Under the pieces are notes generated by a model that was not told the DNA's origin, made no database searches, and saw only the letters and a program-made list of their open reading frames with translations. 64,000 nucleotides of DNA, from assembly GCA_013420905.1 (NCBI GenBank), contig JAAXNY010000001.1, positions 5,022,001-5,086,000 on the forward strand, read 5' to 3'. How positions within the stretch are numbered: the first letter of the stretch is position 1; each line of letters starts with the position of its first letter. Of the stretch, positions 23,101-37,627 are shown piece by piece. Source of the stretch: Collybia mongolica (Eukaryota; Basidiomycota; Agaricomycetes; Agaricales; Clitocybaceae). Both the position numbers and the translations under genes were made by a program.

Positions 23101-26100
23101 AGCGGCTACTGCTCTCATCCCGGCTACCTGGACATCATTATCGTCATCGCTCACCGCCATTTTGATGAACATCGGTATTGCTGACTGCACAGCATCTCTG
23201 AAATTAGCTGTAAAAGACAATGATGGGTTGTGGGGTCAAATATAACGTTGTGATGACTCACCGTTTTCCGCAAGCGCGTTGATAAAATGAATACGATTCC
23301 AGGAATCAAACTTTTGAAACGCTGATTCCAGGTTCTCTTGCAATGACAGACTGACAGAACCTTGAAAGGAGGCATTCGCAGGGGGTAACAGCACAGCCCG
23401 GTAAACTTAACGTACCAACGCCTTGCATGAGAGTGGCAAGTGACTTAACTCCGGCAGCACGAACGTCGTCATTGTCATCGTTTACTGCCACCTTAATAAG
23501 TTTTGGCAACACGGCTTCAATTGTATCTTGTAATTGGAGGTCGGCTAAAAGGCACATGAGGAAAGATAGAGTAAGACATAAAGGCCATGGAAGATTTGTT
23601 AAACAAACGACGCACGGTCCTCAATAAGCTTGGTAAGAGTGTCAATAGTACGAATACGAGCTTGACATTCAGGGTTCATTAGTACTGACTCGAAATCGCT
23701 CGGCAATGATATTTTGATAGGATCTTGAAGCGATTCTGCAAAAGGTCTGATCCATATCGAGAATAACGACGATTCTTCACTCACTGTCTTTCATGAGAAA
23801 GGCTAACGCAGACACACCAGCCGTGTATGTATCTACATTGCTACCATTTATTGTCATTTTGAGGAGTGAAGGTATCATCGACTTAATCGAATCTCGGAAA
23901 TCAACTGGAATAAAGTGGACATGAATGGTTGATACAATGGAAGCCAACGCAGGACGCACTTTGATCAGCGAGCAAACGTAGTATCTTAATCCAAGAAGCA
24001 TGGGCAAGAGAAGAAATGTCACTCCATGCGATATCGAGAACCTTTGGCAATTCAGGCATAACGGTGTCTTGAAGTACATCTTGGAGTGTAGATCAGATGG
24101 CGGGTAAAGGATTAGCTCAATTTAACATACTGTCCTGCGCTAGAGAGGCCACCAGTTTCATGCCAACTATACGGAAGTCCGGGCTCTCCGCATTCATTAT
24201 CACTTCAATGAGCTGAGGCACTTCAGTGTTTACCGTATCTTCCAGGTCAACTAGGAAATGGAGTATGTCAACTGCCTTTGTAAATAAGTCTTCGCAAAAA
24301 CGTACGGCTTTGGATGAGCATTACAAGTTTATCCATTGCATCCACACGATTCCAGTCCAAGCTCTCAAACGCTAATTTCAGGGCCTTTGGTAATGCTGAC
24401 TTGAGTTTGTCTCGAAGTTCCTCTGAAATATGTGAGGGGCGGGGATTAAGTTTGAGCTTGAGATATGTCGATAACTTCAACTCACCATCTTGCATTAGAG
24501 ACCTTACTGCTTTCATCCCAGCAGTACGGACTTCTTCATTCCAATCACTCACTGTCAGTTCAACCAAATCAAATATCAATGACTCGACAGTATCTTGGAA
24601 CACGGTTTGGAACTTGTCTGGCCAAAATTGATGAGAAAGTGGAACACCAGAAGGTCCCGCGATGACGCACAATTTTGGATCAAGATTGCTACATTATCGA
24701 CAGCACGGACGCGACGCGACCACTCTATATTCTTCAACGCTGATCGCAGGCTAGTTGATGATATTTGCTTGGCAGAATCTTGGAACTTCTCTGAAAAAGA
24801 CAAGGATTAGCGATTACTTTCGAGGTGTATCACCAAGTTCAACACACCATTCCGTGTAAATGATATTAGCGCCTCCATCCCATTGAGAAGGACATCTCGA
24901 TCCGGGTCTTTCGCTGCCATTTCGGCCAGCTCAGGCATTGATGACCTGACGACATCTCCAAAATCACCTATTTGGAGCAAGACAGAATTGTAGAATCATA
25001 TTGTGAGATAAAATATAACAGACCATCGGCTGCCAGCGTCGCGAGCGTTGTAATAGCCCAAGCACGGATTTTGGGATTCGGATGGCTCAACCCCGTGCTA
25101 AAACCTCCTAGCATTACGGCGTCCTGAGAATCAGCTAGACGAACACCCTGAGTAAACCGAGAGGCCAAATACGCAGAGAAAACTGCAGTTTCGCACAATT
25201 GATTGTAACGGATACAGTCTTGCCAAGGCTTTCAAGTACCACCTCTTTCCATCCCTTCGCTGTGGGTTCGGTGAGTTTACTCTCTGCAATATCCAACGGC
25301 ATTCTCACCGATTTGTTCAAAAAGCTTTGCAATATATTTCCGCCCAAGAAGCTCTGCGTCGTATCTTGCGTTATCTTTGATACCCACGCCCCATTCACTC
25401 TTCGGTCCGATTGCTGCCACAGTGACTGGGGCACTCATCAATACGTATCCTATCATTATTTATTGACACGGACATACCATTTGCGATCGATATCACAATA
25501 TTAAGGGCACTGACTTTCCGCAACTTCTCTTGGTCTCCAACAAGTCCCCTACACGCCGCTATTGCGAAGTTTTTCCTGTGCTCCGGAAACATATTGTGTA
25601 CCATCGTTTCCCACGGTCGTTCCTCCATTTCACTTGCTGTATAGTCTTCCTTGCAAGCGAGCATAATGGGTGTCCGAGCGCTGAACGCCAGCGCCCTGAT
25701 TTCTTCGGGGAAAACGTTCCATCGGTGCAGTGGTTCTCCTGAATCGAGGAATTCCGCCAGGACACCGCTGAGCTTGGCAGGTTCCGAGCTCTCAAAATAA
25801 TCCACAAACTCCAGTAGAGCGCGGAGATGGTTGCATAGGACCTCGTACCGGGATTCACTTTGGCCGCCGGACGCAATAGATTCCCGGAGGCGTTGGCACA
25901 AAATCTTTGGAGCTCCCCATTCAACAAAACGTTTCCACCACACATCGCTAAGCTTTGTTTGACTTAGCTCTGTGATGGCCTCATCAACATTGGAAGGCTT
26001 CGCGAACTGAATTAACTTTCCACGCCAGATTTCCGATAGTACGTCGCTTTCATCTGGCCCGTCCCGCCATGACTGGGGGTTCCGAGCATTATCCTTGGGG

Positions 26101-26988
26101 GTTGTCGCCGGCGGTTTGTACGGTAATTTTGACTGATAAAGGGATGTGATATTGAGAAGCACGTCGGAAAGAGGCGTTCCGAAAGGGCACCACGGGCTGA
26201 AAATGGGAAGGACCGTCATGATAATGTAGATGAAAGTTCCTAAACCCACTAGAGTCAGAGCCAAGCGACCCAGCGTTGGATTATCGTCAATAGACTGGAG
26301 GCCGAAGCCTAACAGGAACAAGAGGAGAGCAAGCTGGAGCAGGAGTGGAACAGTCGTGATGACCTTTTCGAGATGCCAAAGCTTGGCCGTTTCATCTCTA
26401 ACCCATCGTTGATAAGCATCGCCAGATTCCTGACCACTGACAACCGGGACGAAACCGACAAGCCATGCTTTCGCCATGACACCCATGATCGCACTGAATA
26501 ACGTGATAAGAAGACTGGAAAACCATAAGCCATTAATCCAGAGAGATAATGTTGATGGTATAAACGTCTCCTGTGGAGCCGTTTCACCACGAAGGGTATC
26601 ACGGATGTCGGTTAACAGGACTTGCTCGGGATTTGGCTGAAGATCCAGTCTGCTATCAACGACGAAAGAGGCTACGACTCCGGCAAACAGACCGGCCTAT
26701 GAAAGCGAAACGTATTGAAATCACCTTGAAAATTGGGATATTACAACTCACAAATATGAGGAGAGATTCGAGGCTCGTTTTCCATAATTCTGCTCGTTGT
26801 TTAGCCTTCTCTTCAGCCTCCGTGAGATAGAGCGACCAGATCTTCGCATCGGGCCTGTGATTGAGGGGACCCGTCTTCATTTCCTTTGAATCAACAGTCG
26901 CATCGCCATCCCCTGCCCCGCTCCCAGGCTCAGGACCAGGGTCCCCACTTTGGCAGCTAGAAGCTTTCTCTGCACTGTTTTCATTCAT
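20109..26988 (-). CDS. DUF6535 membrane protein with about 27 HEAT repeats (gene B)
   Basis: The N-terminal exons (26752-26988 and 26696 to about 25470) encode DUF6535: IWSLYLTEAEEKAKQR, then four hydrophobic segments (around AGLFAGVVASFVV, WFSSLLITLFSAIMG, LLLQLALLLFLLGFG and LALTLVGLGTFIYII). After a linker containing PKSEWGVG, about 27 HEAT-like units follow to the stop at 20109. Nearly every unit is one exon. Units with LPKLIKVAVNDDNDDVRAAG alternate with units such as SAFKDPHWRVRLAWIKTLV. Gene C shows the same layout, with exons of 120 nt. HEAT arrays make protein-binding solenoids, so a membrane-tethered scaffold or receptor is a reasonable inference; no function is known. Near 25140 one T present in gene C is missing, which would introduce TAG and cut the DUF6535 part from the repeats. 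A 25-nt intron near 25286-25310 is needed to keep frame. Confidence 0.8.
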
Positions 26989-29530
26989 CGCATACTGGAC
27001 CATTTATGATCAGTGATGGTAAAGCACAAAGAACGACAATATTTACCGCTTGGAGTGTCTGGTGCATATCAGGCGTTGAATTGCAAGGCTCAACAGGGGA
27101 ACTGGGATATTATGGGACAAACTGGTAGTGCTGTTAACTGGTTATTTATCGTTCAATTTTGACGCTCGCGCCACTTGATCGATGCACCAGAGAGTCTATA
27201 TTAATCCTTTCTCATCTCCACAGAGCCAAAGTACTGGAAAAAAAACACACCTTGTATGATTTTATTGCTTCTACGAGATCCCTGTCAGTGTTCGCCACCT
27301 TCTTTTCCTAAGACGTCAAGTTGATGGCCGAGCATTCGAATGACGCTTGAGGTTTTTTTTTTCCATGGGGCTAGAGGACGAACAAAGAATTCATGGGATG
27401 AGCGCGTCACTGTCAAATGTTACACTTAGCTCATAAACAGATATTGTAGATTTTTCAGCCGAGGCCCGAAGCAACGAGGCCTTGCCTCGAAATCCAACAT
27501 AGTGTGCGTTGTGGACTTGGTTGTATTTTGTATTTGGGTATGTGTTTCATGTTCAGCCCTCCACCAGGACTACGCGTGGAGCAGACCACATGATTGTCGC
27601 TCCCTTCCCGATTTCCCACACAGTAACAAAACTTGTCGGCCTGATATATCTGTAAGTATCGGGCACTGTAGGGATTGGAATAATGGGTAAATAAAGGGTA
27701 GTACTCAGGCTTGGGCCGTGATTGGGCAGGGTGCGCCTTTTGATGCGCTGTCGGGGGGCAAAGTAATGAGTCATTGGTAATGACAAGGGAAACCAGATGA
27801 TGCGCCCCAACTCACGGCGAAAGCAGAATCTTTGAGTGGTGAATGCAGATTGCCGATGTGACAGTGTGTGGTGCAAGGTGTGATGAGGTGGGAGCCTGGG
27901 AGTTGGGAAACCAGAACTTAAATTTGTAGGGCTTAACTAAAGGCCCGACTGCAACGGTAGAAAACCCGATAATAGACAGTATCCAAGCAGCTGCAAGTAA
28001 TAGATACATAGGAACCTGTAGGATTGGAACAGGTTTTCCGCCCAACTCGTGGATCGTTATGTACTAACCCACATAAATATAGAGTTATGATTACCAAAAC
28101 ATGCATATACTCGAGTGACAAAAATCCGTATCGAATCGCGAGATACGGCCTATATTAAATCGCTTGTCAGGTACGAAATATATTCATACACAAGGATCCG
28201 TATTGACCCACAACATACAGCGCAACACCAAATTAGTGTGTGGTCTTCTGTTTCTCGCTTTCTGTGGGGTAGGGCAACGAGATCTTCGCATCAGATCTGG
28301 GTTCATTGTGCTTACTGCTGTTCAATTCAGCAGCCACAGCTTCCGCCTCAGGCTTAACCCTTCCAACGATATGTGGAGCGGCGGAAGAACTGGCTACATA
28401 TTGATTTTGGTCCGTCAGTAGCGCGTACACAAAGGAAAGGCACTCACTCTACATCCTTCGCGCTTTTGGGGAGTCGAATTGGACGGTATATTGAGAGAAC
28501 CAAGCATATTGAGAAATAGGTTTGTAGGTATGTCAATCAGACATATAACATTCCGAGCTTGTACCGGCTTAACTTAATCAATGCCCCACTTGTCACCAGT
28601 CGCCAGTACACCAGTGAGTCTATAGTTAGATTGTTGAGGTCATTCTTTACTCCCCCACCACCCGTGGGCCGAACTAACATGGGAAACATACAGTTAATAA
28701 TATTCCATGTTTCGTACTAGTCCTTTTTGCTCCGGTTATTGATTTCAATAAGCGTTGAGCATTCGAACTCACCCTCAAGTTAATCTTCCTCATTATGCCC
28801 TACCACTGCAACTAACCTAACGCGGTACTGAGCGCTGCTGCTGATACTCGGCGACACGGGTCCAAAACATAACCCACTACAGTTGGACGGACGAAACTGG
28901 AACAAAAAGCTTAAGCCTACGTCAGTGGGAAATGGGATGTGAGAACTTGGTGAGGCATTTGATTTCTCCATTTGAAGTCCTTCGCATAATCATCTATTGC
29001 GGTCACGTTGGTGGGTGAATTTAGTCGGGTACGTGGTTGGAGTGCGCGCGTCATAGTCTCCCTCCCATTAACGCGTGTGTGAAACAAACTATATGTGATA
29101 GATACAGGTGTGGGTAGGGTTGGTGGATCCTACAGGAACCAGAGTGGTATCGGCTTTGATAAACCAGAGGTATGATTCTGAAGTGTCATGTGGCAGCTAG
29201 AGCGGAGCTGCTTGCTGGTTGAGCACTGTGACCGTAACCGTTGCTAAAACCTAATGAATGATTCATGACGCGAAGCGATTCCGCTACTGCCAGGCTGTTA
29301 CTAGGTTATCGCTGGTCGCAATGTGTGACTCCGTCATTGCTTGCTTGAAGCGGAGTAGTTTGATAACTTACCTAGCTTGCCTTTCACCTGTGTTTCCTAA
29401 CCTCGTCCTGTTGTCCGATAAATGAGGTCAGAATGCCTGGTCAGCATATTGTCTGGGCAGAGGATAGATAGTTAGTAATATAGGAGCTTTTCGACCATTG
29501 CTTTGACATAGTAGGGGTTCAGTGATTTGC
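26989..29530. repeat. Duplicated block P2, upstream of DUF6535-HEAT gene B
   Basis: This block matches P1 and inverted P3. It carries the three uninterrupted sites that correspond to P1's insertions: ATCCCTGT at 27278-27285, GAAACCAG at 27907-27914 and GGTTTTCC at 28032-28039. No intact gene was seen. Protein-like ORFs at 27553-27876 resemble one in P3 (46884-47120) only because the DNA is duplicated. The right end is near 29530, where homology with P3 (about 45560-45610) fades. Confidence 0.8.
28233..28415 (-). pseudogene. DUF6535 first-exon remnant in P2
   Basis: The minus-strand frame reads SSSAAPHIVGRVKPEAE... then EPRSDAKISLPYPTESEKQK. This is a mutated form of the DUF6535 exon 1 segment PDAKIWSLYLTEAEEKAK. 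No membrane segments follow. Corresponds to the scrap at 10370-10590 in P1. Confidence 0.65.
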
Positions 29531-29778
29531 AAATAAAATCAATGATATTTGTGGGGCGAAAACGGTGGTGAAGGCGAGCAACACGACCGGAAAGGCCCGA
29601 GAGCCCACTCAACAAATGCTCCATGTGATCAATCGATCAGGGACCCAATAATCGGAGTTTGAACGAAGGTGTATTGGACCACCTCGTAGTAACTACTCAT
29701 GTACTTTCACCGCAATTCTATCAGTGAGCTTGCCCTTATATTCACCTTCTCAAACACATCCCCCGACAATTGATTGTA

Positions 29779-31373
29779 ATGAAACACCCACTGGCTATCG
29801 AGATTCCATCCCTAGAACACCTTGTCCAAGCACACACCCAATATATGTTGCGACTCGCCGAGTCGGAAAGGATGCTATGTGAGAATGTAGTAAAGCATCT
29901 AAATATGAATGAGCTATTTTCCGTCGCCGGGCAAGCGCTGGGTAGCAAATGTTATAGAGCTGATAAGATCTATCAAGGTATACTTCCATCAATAAACTTG
30001 CGTCAATTCCTCTGAACTCATCTCTACCGAACCAGGGGGGTTCAATCAAGTGCGCACCTCGTTTCTTCTCTTTTGATTTACTGAGCGGTGTTTAAGATTT
30101 TTAATCTGACCTTTCGAGATAAAAAAATCCTGGCAATTGCACGTATCAACATGCCTCATGGTGGAGGCGCCGTTGCCCCCGAGCAAGAACGCTGTGATCG
30201 TGTTGCATCTGAGGCAAGTCGTCAAGCTTCCCGTCCCCAAAGATACTTTACGAGCTTATTTATAGGTCGCGACTCTCAAGTGGCTAAGAAGAAACACTCA
30301 AGTTCCCGTCCCAGAAGTATTTGCCTACGATACAAATCCCAATAACCCTGTCGGAGCCGCCTTCATCATACAAGAGAGGGTGTGTGTCTATTGTGTATTA
30401 TGAGTGAAGCTACAATTATTGTTCTTACTCTAGATGCTAGGACGTCCTTTGTCCGATATATGGCGAGACTTGGGACTGAAAGATCGGACGACCATTATAC
30501 AACAATTAGCTCGATATCAACACGAGCTTTATAATACCTCTTTTGATCAGATGGGGAGCCTTTACGAAGGCGAAAACGATTCTGGTTTCCGCATAGGTCG
30601 CTGGGCTCCACCTGTCAAGCTGGAGCGCACTCTCATAAATCGGGGCCCCTGGTCAACGTCTCGAGAACAACTTAGGTCATTTATATCTGAGCAAATTATG
30701 GAAATCGATACCAACACAGGCACACTTCTCGCCAAACGCAAAGCAGACCCGAAGGCGGACAACTCCAACTTTAATATTGATGAATTCAGGGAACTCTATG
30801 TTGCGATACTTCATGCTGTCGATCATGTCAAACTTTTGGACGTCTGGCGGCCATCTTTCTCCCTATCCCATCCTGATTACTCTTTACACAACATTCTAGT
30901 AGGGTACCATGACCCTACTCATGTCGTGGGAATGATCGATTGGGAAGGGACAAGGATCCAACCATGGGTCAGTCTTTTATGCTTCCTGAAATGTGCTAGC
31001 CTTACGCCCAGCATAAATTGCGCCATAGTGGAAAACGATTGTAATGCCCAATTTCATGTGGGACGAAATGGAAGTCAGTACACTGCCTGCTGAGGACACC
31101 GACACCGAAGTTACATGGGACGATGTGATTGCGGAATGGAACGAGATTGTGTGCAGCGACCCACTTCCAAGTCCAGACTTCAACTCTATTGAAGGCCCCT
31201 TTCTAAGTAAGCTATCGCAATTAGCTGACGGTAATTGGGTCATCTGGGCGACAGTGAAGTACGTTGTGGACGTAATTATGGAATGGAGGTTGGAGTGGCC
31301 GACGGTGAACGACCTGGCGTTCGTAAAACTGGATGAGATCATACGGAGATACCGGCCAGAAAGCATTTTTTGA
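29779..31373 (+). CDS. APH-fold phosphotransferase family protein (copy B)
   Basis: This paralog of the gene at 18336 has 440 residues and the same six-exon plan: 29779-29977, 30036-30049, 30097-30213, 30266-30379, 30434-30967 and 31029-31373. The first five exon lengths equal those of copy A; the last is 6 nt longer. The Brenner motif SHPDYSLHNIL and GMIDWEG are intact, and PHGGGAVAPEQER is unchanged. The 14-nt exon 2 and the GC-AG intron (30214-30265, donor GCAAGT) are conserved, while the next intron uses GT where copy A has GC. The start ATG was chosen by alignment with copy A. It lies between P2 and the damaged kinase B, mirroring the kinase A and APH A pair. Confidence 0.88.
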
Positions 31374-32357
31374 GAGGCCCTATGACAGGTTTTTTGGGTG
31401 GGAGCGTATAATTTCCCAGTCTTGGCCTCTCGCATAGTCATACGTCGCACATAATGTGCGAACACCGAGCAGGCATTGTGACGAGAAAGCCTGTTGAGTC
31501 CCTAAATATAGAGTAACACAAACATATGAGGATGCCAGTATTGAAACGCCTGGCGCCGAGAAATATGTAATAGTAGTCACCCTGTCATTAAGATATTTCA
31601 ATACATTTAGGATGCGGCGGAGAGGAAGCGTATTATCGCAAGAACATATCTGATAGTTGCTTGTATTGGCATCCGCCCCGTAATGCCTATTCGGATCCCA
31701 ACTATCTATGGCCAGAATTGCCCGATGCCACAAGGAATATTAAAAAACCCACTGGGCTGACAACTGCGAGTTGATTGACATCTGCCTCTCGGGCGCGGCG
31801 GCGTATGTAGAGTTGGGTGAATTTTTGAAGATAGCGCAGCTTACTCATCCCCACACTGGTGAGACTTTGGAATTCTATAATTTCGTCAAACAGTAGGTCT
31901 AGGTATTAATGATCCTCTGCGAAACGAAACACGGAGGCCAAGCTTTTTGGTTCGCGCAGACTGTACGCAAGATGATCACAGTATGGGCAGAAGAGCCGCA
32001 AGGTGTCTTACACTGCGTCGCATTCGGGGGTGGGCTTGACTTGAACAGGATCAACAAGCGTTGATGTATTTCTGTGCGCGTTTTATTTGCGGATACTGCC
32101 GGACTATTCTAGCCAAAATGAAGCGGTCAATTCGAGGAGTGCAATGTCCATCCCTTGAGGTAAAGGTCGCCTCTTATCTGTATTAGACGCGCTCCCGATG
32201 TTCATTTGTGTAGATTTTTCTGAGAGCTGAGCAATCAAGTACATGACGTGTCCAGGCTCGCAGATTTAAGGGCCTTATCTAATTATGATGTATATTCATC
32301 AGTTGAGCCAATGCAAAAGTAAAAGTCGCCCGCGACTTACATGAACAATTTATTCCC
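31374..32357. other. Intergenic region; nothing recognised
   Basis: Contains the 3' side of APH B and about 1 kb with no coding similarity. ORFs such as 31380-31733 (-) show no domain. Confidence 0.5.
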
Positions 32358-33524
32358 TCACGTATCCGACAGGTCCCTGGCGGTCGCACCAGATATAAGT
32401 GCTTCCAGCTCTTTGATCTCGGGCGGCCCAAAATTACGGCCAATGGTGTATCGAAAGCTGGCAGAAGACACCATATTCAGACTTTCAACAGGCCGCTGGT
32501 CCACGGGCCTGACTGTATCAAGTCGAGTAATTGCCTCATCCACCGTAGGTCGCATACCAGGATCTCCTGCCCAGCAATCCACCATCAACGACCATATCGC
32601 CTCTGTCAAACCGCGAGTTTTCCATGCAGGGCTAGAGGGTGGAGGCCGTGCTGGATGGAGGCCAGATCTGACTTTAAGCATGACAGCTGATTCACGTATA
32701 ATATCGATGAAAGGGACATCGCCTGTGAAGATCTAGACGTGCATGAGTATACGGCAAATTGGAGGGATGATACACGGTAGTCACCTCGTAGAATACACAA
32801 GACAAGGCATACACGTCACTAGGCTTGGTATTGGGGACGAGGGCATCATCGATGTCAAATAACTCAGGAGCTTGCCATCGCGTGGAACCTCCTTTCGAAG
32901 CGGCGGATGAATGTGACGTCCAGTTCAAAATCTGGGCATCGGTCACAGAGGACAGCCCGAAGTCAGCAAGACATGCTCGCCCCGAGCTGGCTACGAGTAT
33001 ATTGGCCTGAGACATAAAGCAACTTTTAATTGCGTTCCTTATATGCTGGCAAGTGGTACTTACCCCCTTGAGATCTCCGTGGATTATTTCGTTTTCATGC
33101 AAGTAGGAAATACCTGCCGCTACATCCAAAGCCTAGCGAGCGTTAGATTTATTGGAAATATGAAGAATTAGCAACAATTTTACCAATAGAATACGGTTCG
33201 CGTTAGGATTTTTCTCGAAATAGTTATTGATATCCCCGTTGTCCATCCAAGGAGATACAAGGCAGAACCGTGAACGGAAACGATAAAGTCCATAGAATAG
33301 TAAGAGGTTTGTGTGTGAAAGCTGAGACGCCGTAGCGAATCCATCCATGCCTCCTCATCCTCATCCTTATCCTCATCCTCATCCTCACACCCGTCTTCAT
33401 CTGTCATGTCCACTTCAATTGCTGCCACGGGGTCAGACGCCTTCAACTCCCCGAGCTCCGAAAGATACAGAGAGAACGCCTCCTCTAAGCCCGGCAATTG
33501 TAGAGAATCGGAATATGGAGGCAT
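32358..33524 (-). pseudogene. TKL-like kinase lacking the N-lobe (kinase B)
   Basis: The C-lobe matches kinase A closely: SQLSHTNLLLFYGLYRFRSR, then HGDLKG split by an intron at the same place, ANILVASSGRACLADFGLSS, RWQAPELF and the C-terminal helix region ending RDLSDT. The glycine loop and the catalytic lysine are absent. Upstream, in a different frame, is MPPYSDSLQLPGLEEAF with an acidic run (DEDGCEDEDEDKDEDEE at about 33350-33400). No splice pair was found that joins the two frames. It may be a pseudogene, or a short gene starting at MDGFATASQ (33346). Either product would lack ATP-binding elements. Confidence 0.75.
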
Positions 33525-34142
33525 GGTTGTTGACGACGCTTTCACGTTGCGGCTATGAGGAAGAATACATACGTAGGCAACAGTAATCAAGGTACGCGGT
33601 ACATATGATGGACATCGTCGTTAACTGTTAAGCGTTTCACATGATCACCCGCTAAAAACTTGGCGTCCATAATCTCGCTGATACAAGCGAAGGTTTCATA
33701 ATAAGTAACATTTTATTCATTCCCAACCTCTGCCGAGAGCAGGCGAGTATATACATGGTGTGGAAGATGTGTTCTGATAATCGCATAGTGGGGGTGAGGC
33801 CGGGATAAGATAGATGATAGATAAACTACGGGATAATAGGATAGGTGGGATAGGCTGTGGGTGTCGCAATGATATGAAGAAAGGTATCGCAGGGAGTAAC
33901 GAGAGATGGTCGCGAGACAGCTGTCCTGAACAGTGCAATGAGTGGAAAAGACGGTGGTCGTAATGGCGATATGAGAAAAGAGATAATGACGGGTCGCGAC
34001 AGTGGAGAAATGGCGTAGGAGGACGGCGCACAAGTGAAGACGGGAGAGAATGGACAAGACCAGCAACAAAACAAACCTAGGAAAGAGCCTCAAAGGTACT
34101 TTACTCTTCCTCTGCGCGTTGAAGAAAATATTGCGAGAAGGG
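33525..34142. other. Intergenic region; no gene seen
   Basis: Minus-strand ORFs (33713-34258 and overlapping frames) are low-complexity His/Ser/Leu-rich readings of the 3' flank of the next gene and show no domain. Confidence 0.5.
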
Positions 34143-35200
34143 TCAAGGTCCTGCAGCTTCAAGTTCCTCCTGCCATGATTTGACGTTTTTCTCACCTCCT
34201 CCCTCTCCAAAATCCAACTTAGTGGACAACATTGATGGACCCCCCGGTCCTTCTTCATTGTCAGACCTGCTGACAGACACCGAGCGCAGTCTCTTCTTGC
34301 TCTTGCTATTACTACCCACTTGAGGCTTCACAGTCGGAGTGTCTACTTTCTGTCTAGCAGAAGACCGCAGGCCCGTGCGTCGTGCTTCGGGGAACAATAG
34401 CTTAGGTGGACAATGCGTTGAAGGCGAGAAATCAGGGTGGTCTATCGGAAGTCGTGAGCTTGCTGAAGGTGATAACGGCCGATCCTTGTTGTGGTTGTAA
34501 AGGGGGTTCGGAAACACGCCGCGTACCCCTCGGCTAGTTAAAAAATGTGTCAATGCCAGTTTTATTACATGATTTGTGGGGCTTACAAGACGTAGGTGAC
34601 CGTAGGCTTCTCTTGCTGCGGCGTGCGCGGCTCCGGGGTCGCCTTAGCACTCGCACTCACGTCGGCGTCTTCGAGAAAAGGGTTGTTGGGTGAGTCACGC
34701 ATTGGGTATTTCGACTCTGGCGTTGCGGGGGGCGAGTTGGGGACCGAGTCCAGCACTATGGGCGTCGTCACCGTCGATACCAATGCCTTCCTACGATGGC
34801 TCGGCGGCGGCGAGACAGGCGCCACCACTCTTGTGGTGTTTATCCGGCGGCGATAAAGAAGCGGGGCCGGCGGTGAGCTCGCCCTCGACGTCGATTTCGC
34901 GTCTCCTTTCCCCGTCTTCACGCCTTTGGTTGCTGCGCTCGTCGTGCCCATCCAAAACGCCTCCTCATCCGCCTCATTCACCTCACTCGTACGTCGCTTC
35001 TTGTGAGAATTGCGGTTCTCCCCCTCATCAACTTCGCTCGCTGTACTCTCTAAATCGGTGTCACTATCGTAAGATGCCCTCGATCGACCGCCCTTTCGCT
35101 TGTGGTGAGTTCTTGGGGGTGTTGGCAGCGATGCTGTCGACGCGGATCGTTTGAGGGGCCGGGGAAGTGGAGGAAGTGCCACCGGTGAGGAGTCGAGCAT
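34143..35200 (-). CDS. Ser/Pro-rich disordered protein with TYVFRGV segment, unknown function
   Basis: Two exons (34588-35200 and 34143-34533) joined by a GTAAGC...CTAG intron give about 334 residues. The sequence is basic and rich in Ser, Pro and Thr, with a nuclear-localisation-like HKKRR, several SP/TP sites (SPPAT, TPESKYP, TPEPRTP), an NNPFLED motif and, across the exon junction, TYVFRGVRGVFPNPLYNH followed by HPDFSPSTHCPPKLLFP. That ordered-looking core in an otherwise disordered protein suggests a conserved fungal nuclear regulator with CDK-type sites. I do not recognise a named family. The start is the first ATG of the long frame (MLDSSPVALP). Confidence 0.75.
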
Positions 35201-35605
35201 TCTAGATCAAGTTTGAAATATTCTGTCTGTATTTTCGATATAGTCGTTTTTTCGAGTGCTGATGAGAGTTATGAGGAAGATATGGGGTCAATAAAAAAAA
35301 CGGTAACGCAAGGGATAAATGGGAAATGGCCAGGGCTCAAAGCGATGGCGGTGGTCAAAACAAGAACAATAACAACGTGCGATAACACGACCAAATTCAA
35401 CTGCACCGCCACCTTCTCTTGTTTTACGACGCGACCCAAGTTTAGCGGAAGAAAAGTGAGCATTTATGCACGCTTTGTCACGGAATGGACCGAATTCATG
35501 ATTGCATTGTGATTGTCTATAGGATCGCCTCGCTACAAGTACATATTTCTCTAATTCATAATTATCCGTCATAAAATCATCGGCGTTCATGTTTTCGCTA
35601 GTCGT
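35201..35605. other. Intergenic region upstream of the 34-kb gene and downstream of GPI
   Basis: Presumed promoter of the 34143-35200 gene and 3' flank of glucose-6-phosphate isomerase. ORFs on both strands here show no domain. Confidence 0.5.

Positions 35606-37627
<2,022 letters not shown>

Noticed and set aside
27553..27876. ORF resembling one in P3 (46884-47120)
   Set aside because: Similarity is expected from DNA-level duplication; there are different frame breaks and no domain, so it is not evidence of a gene.
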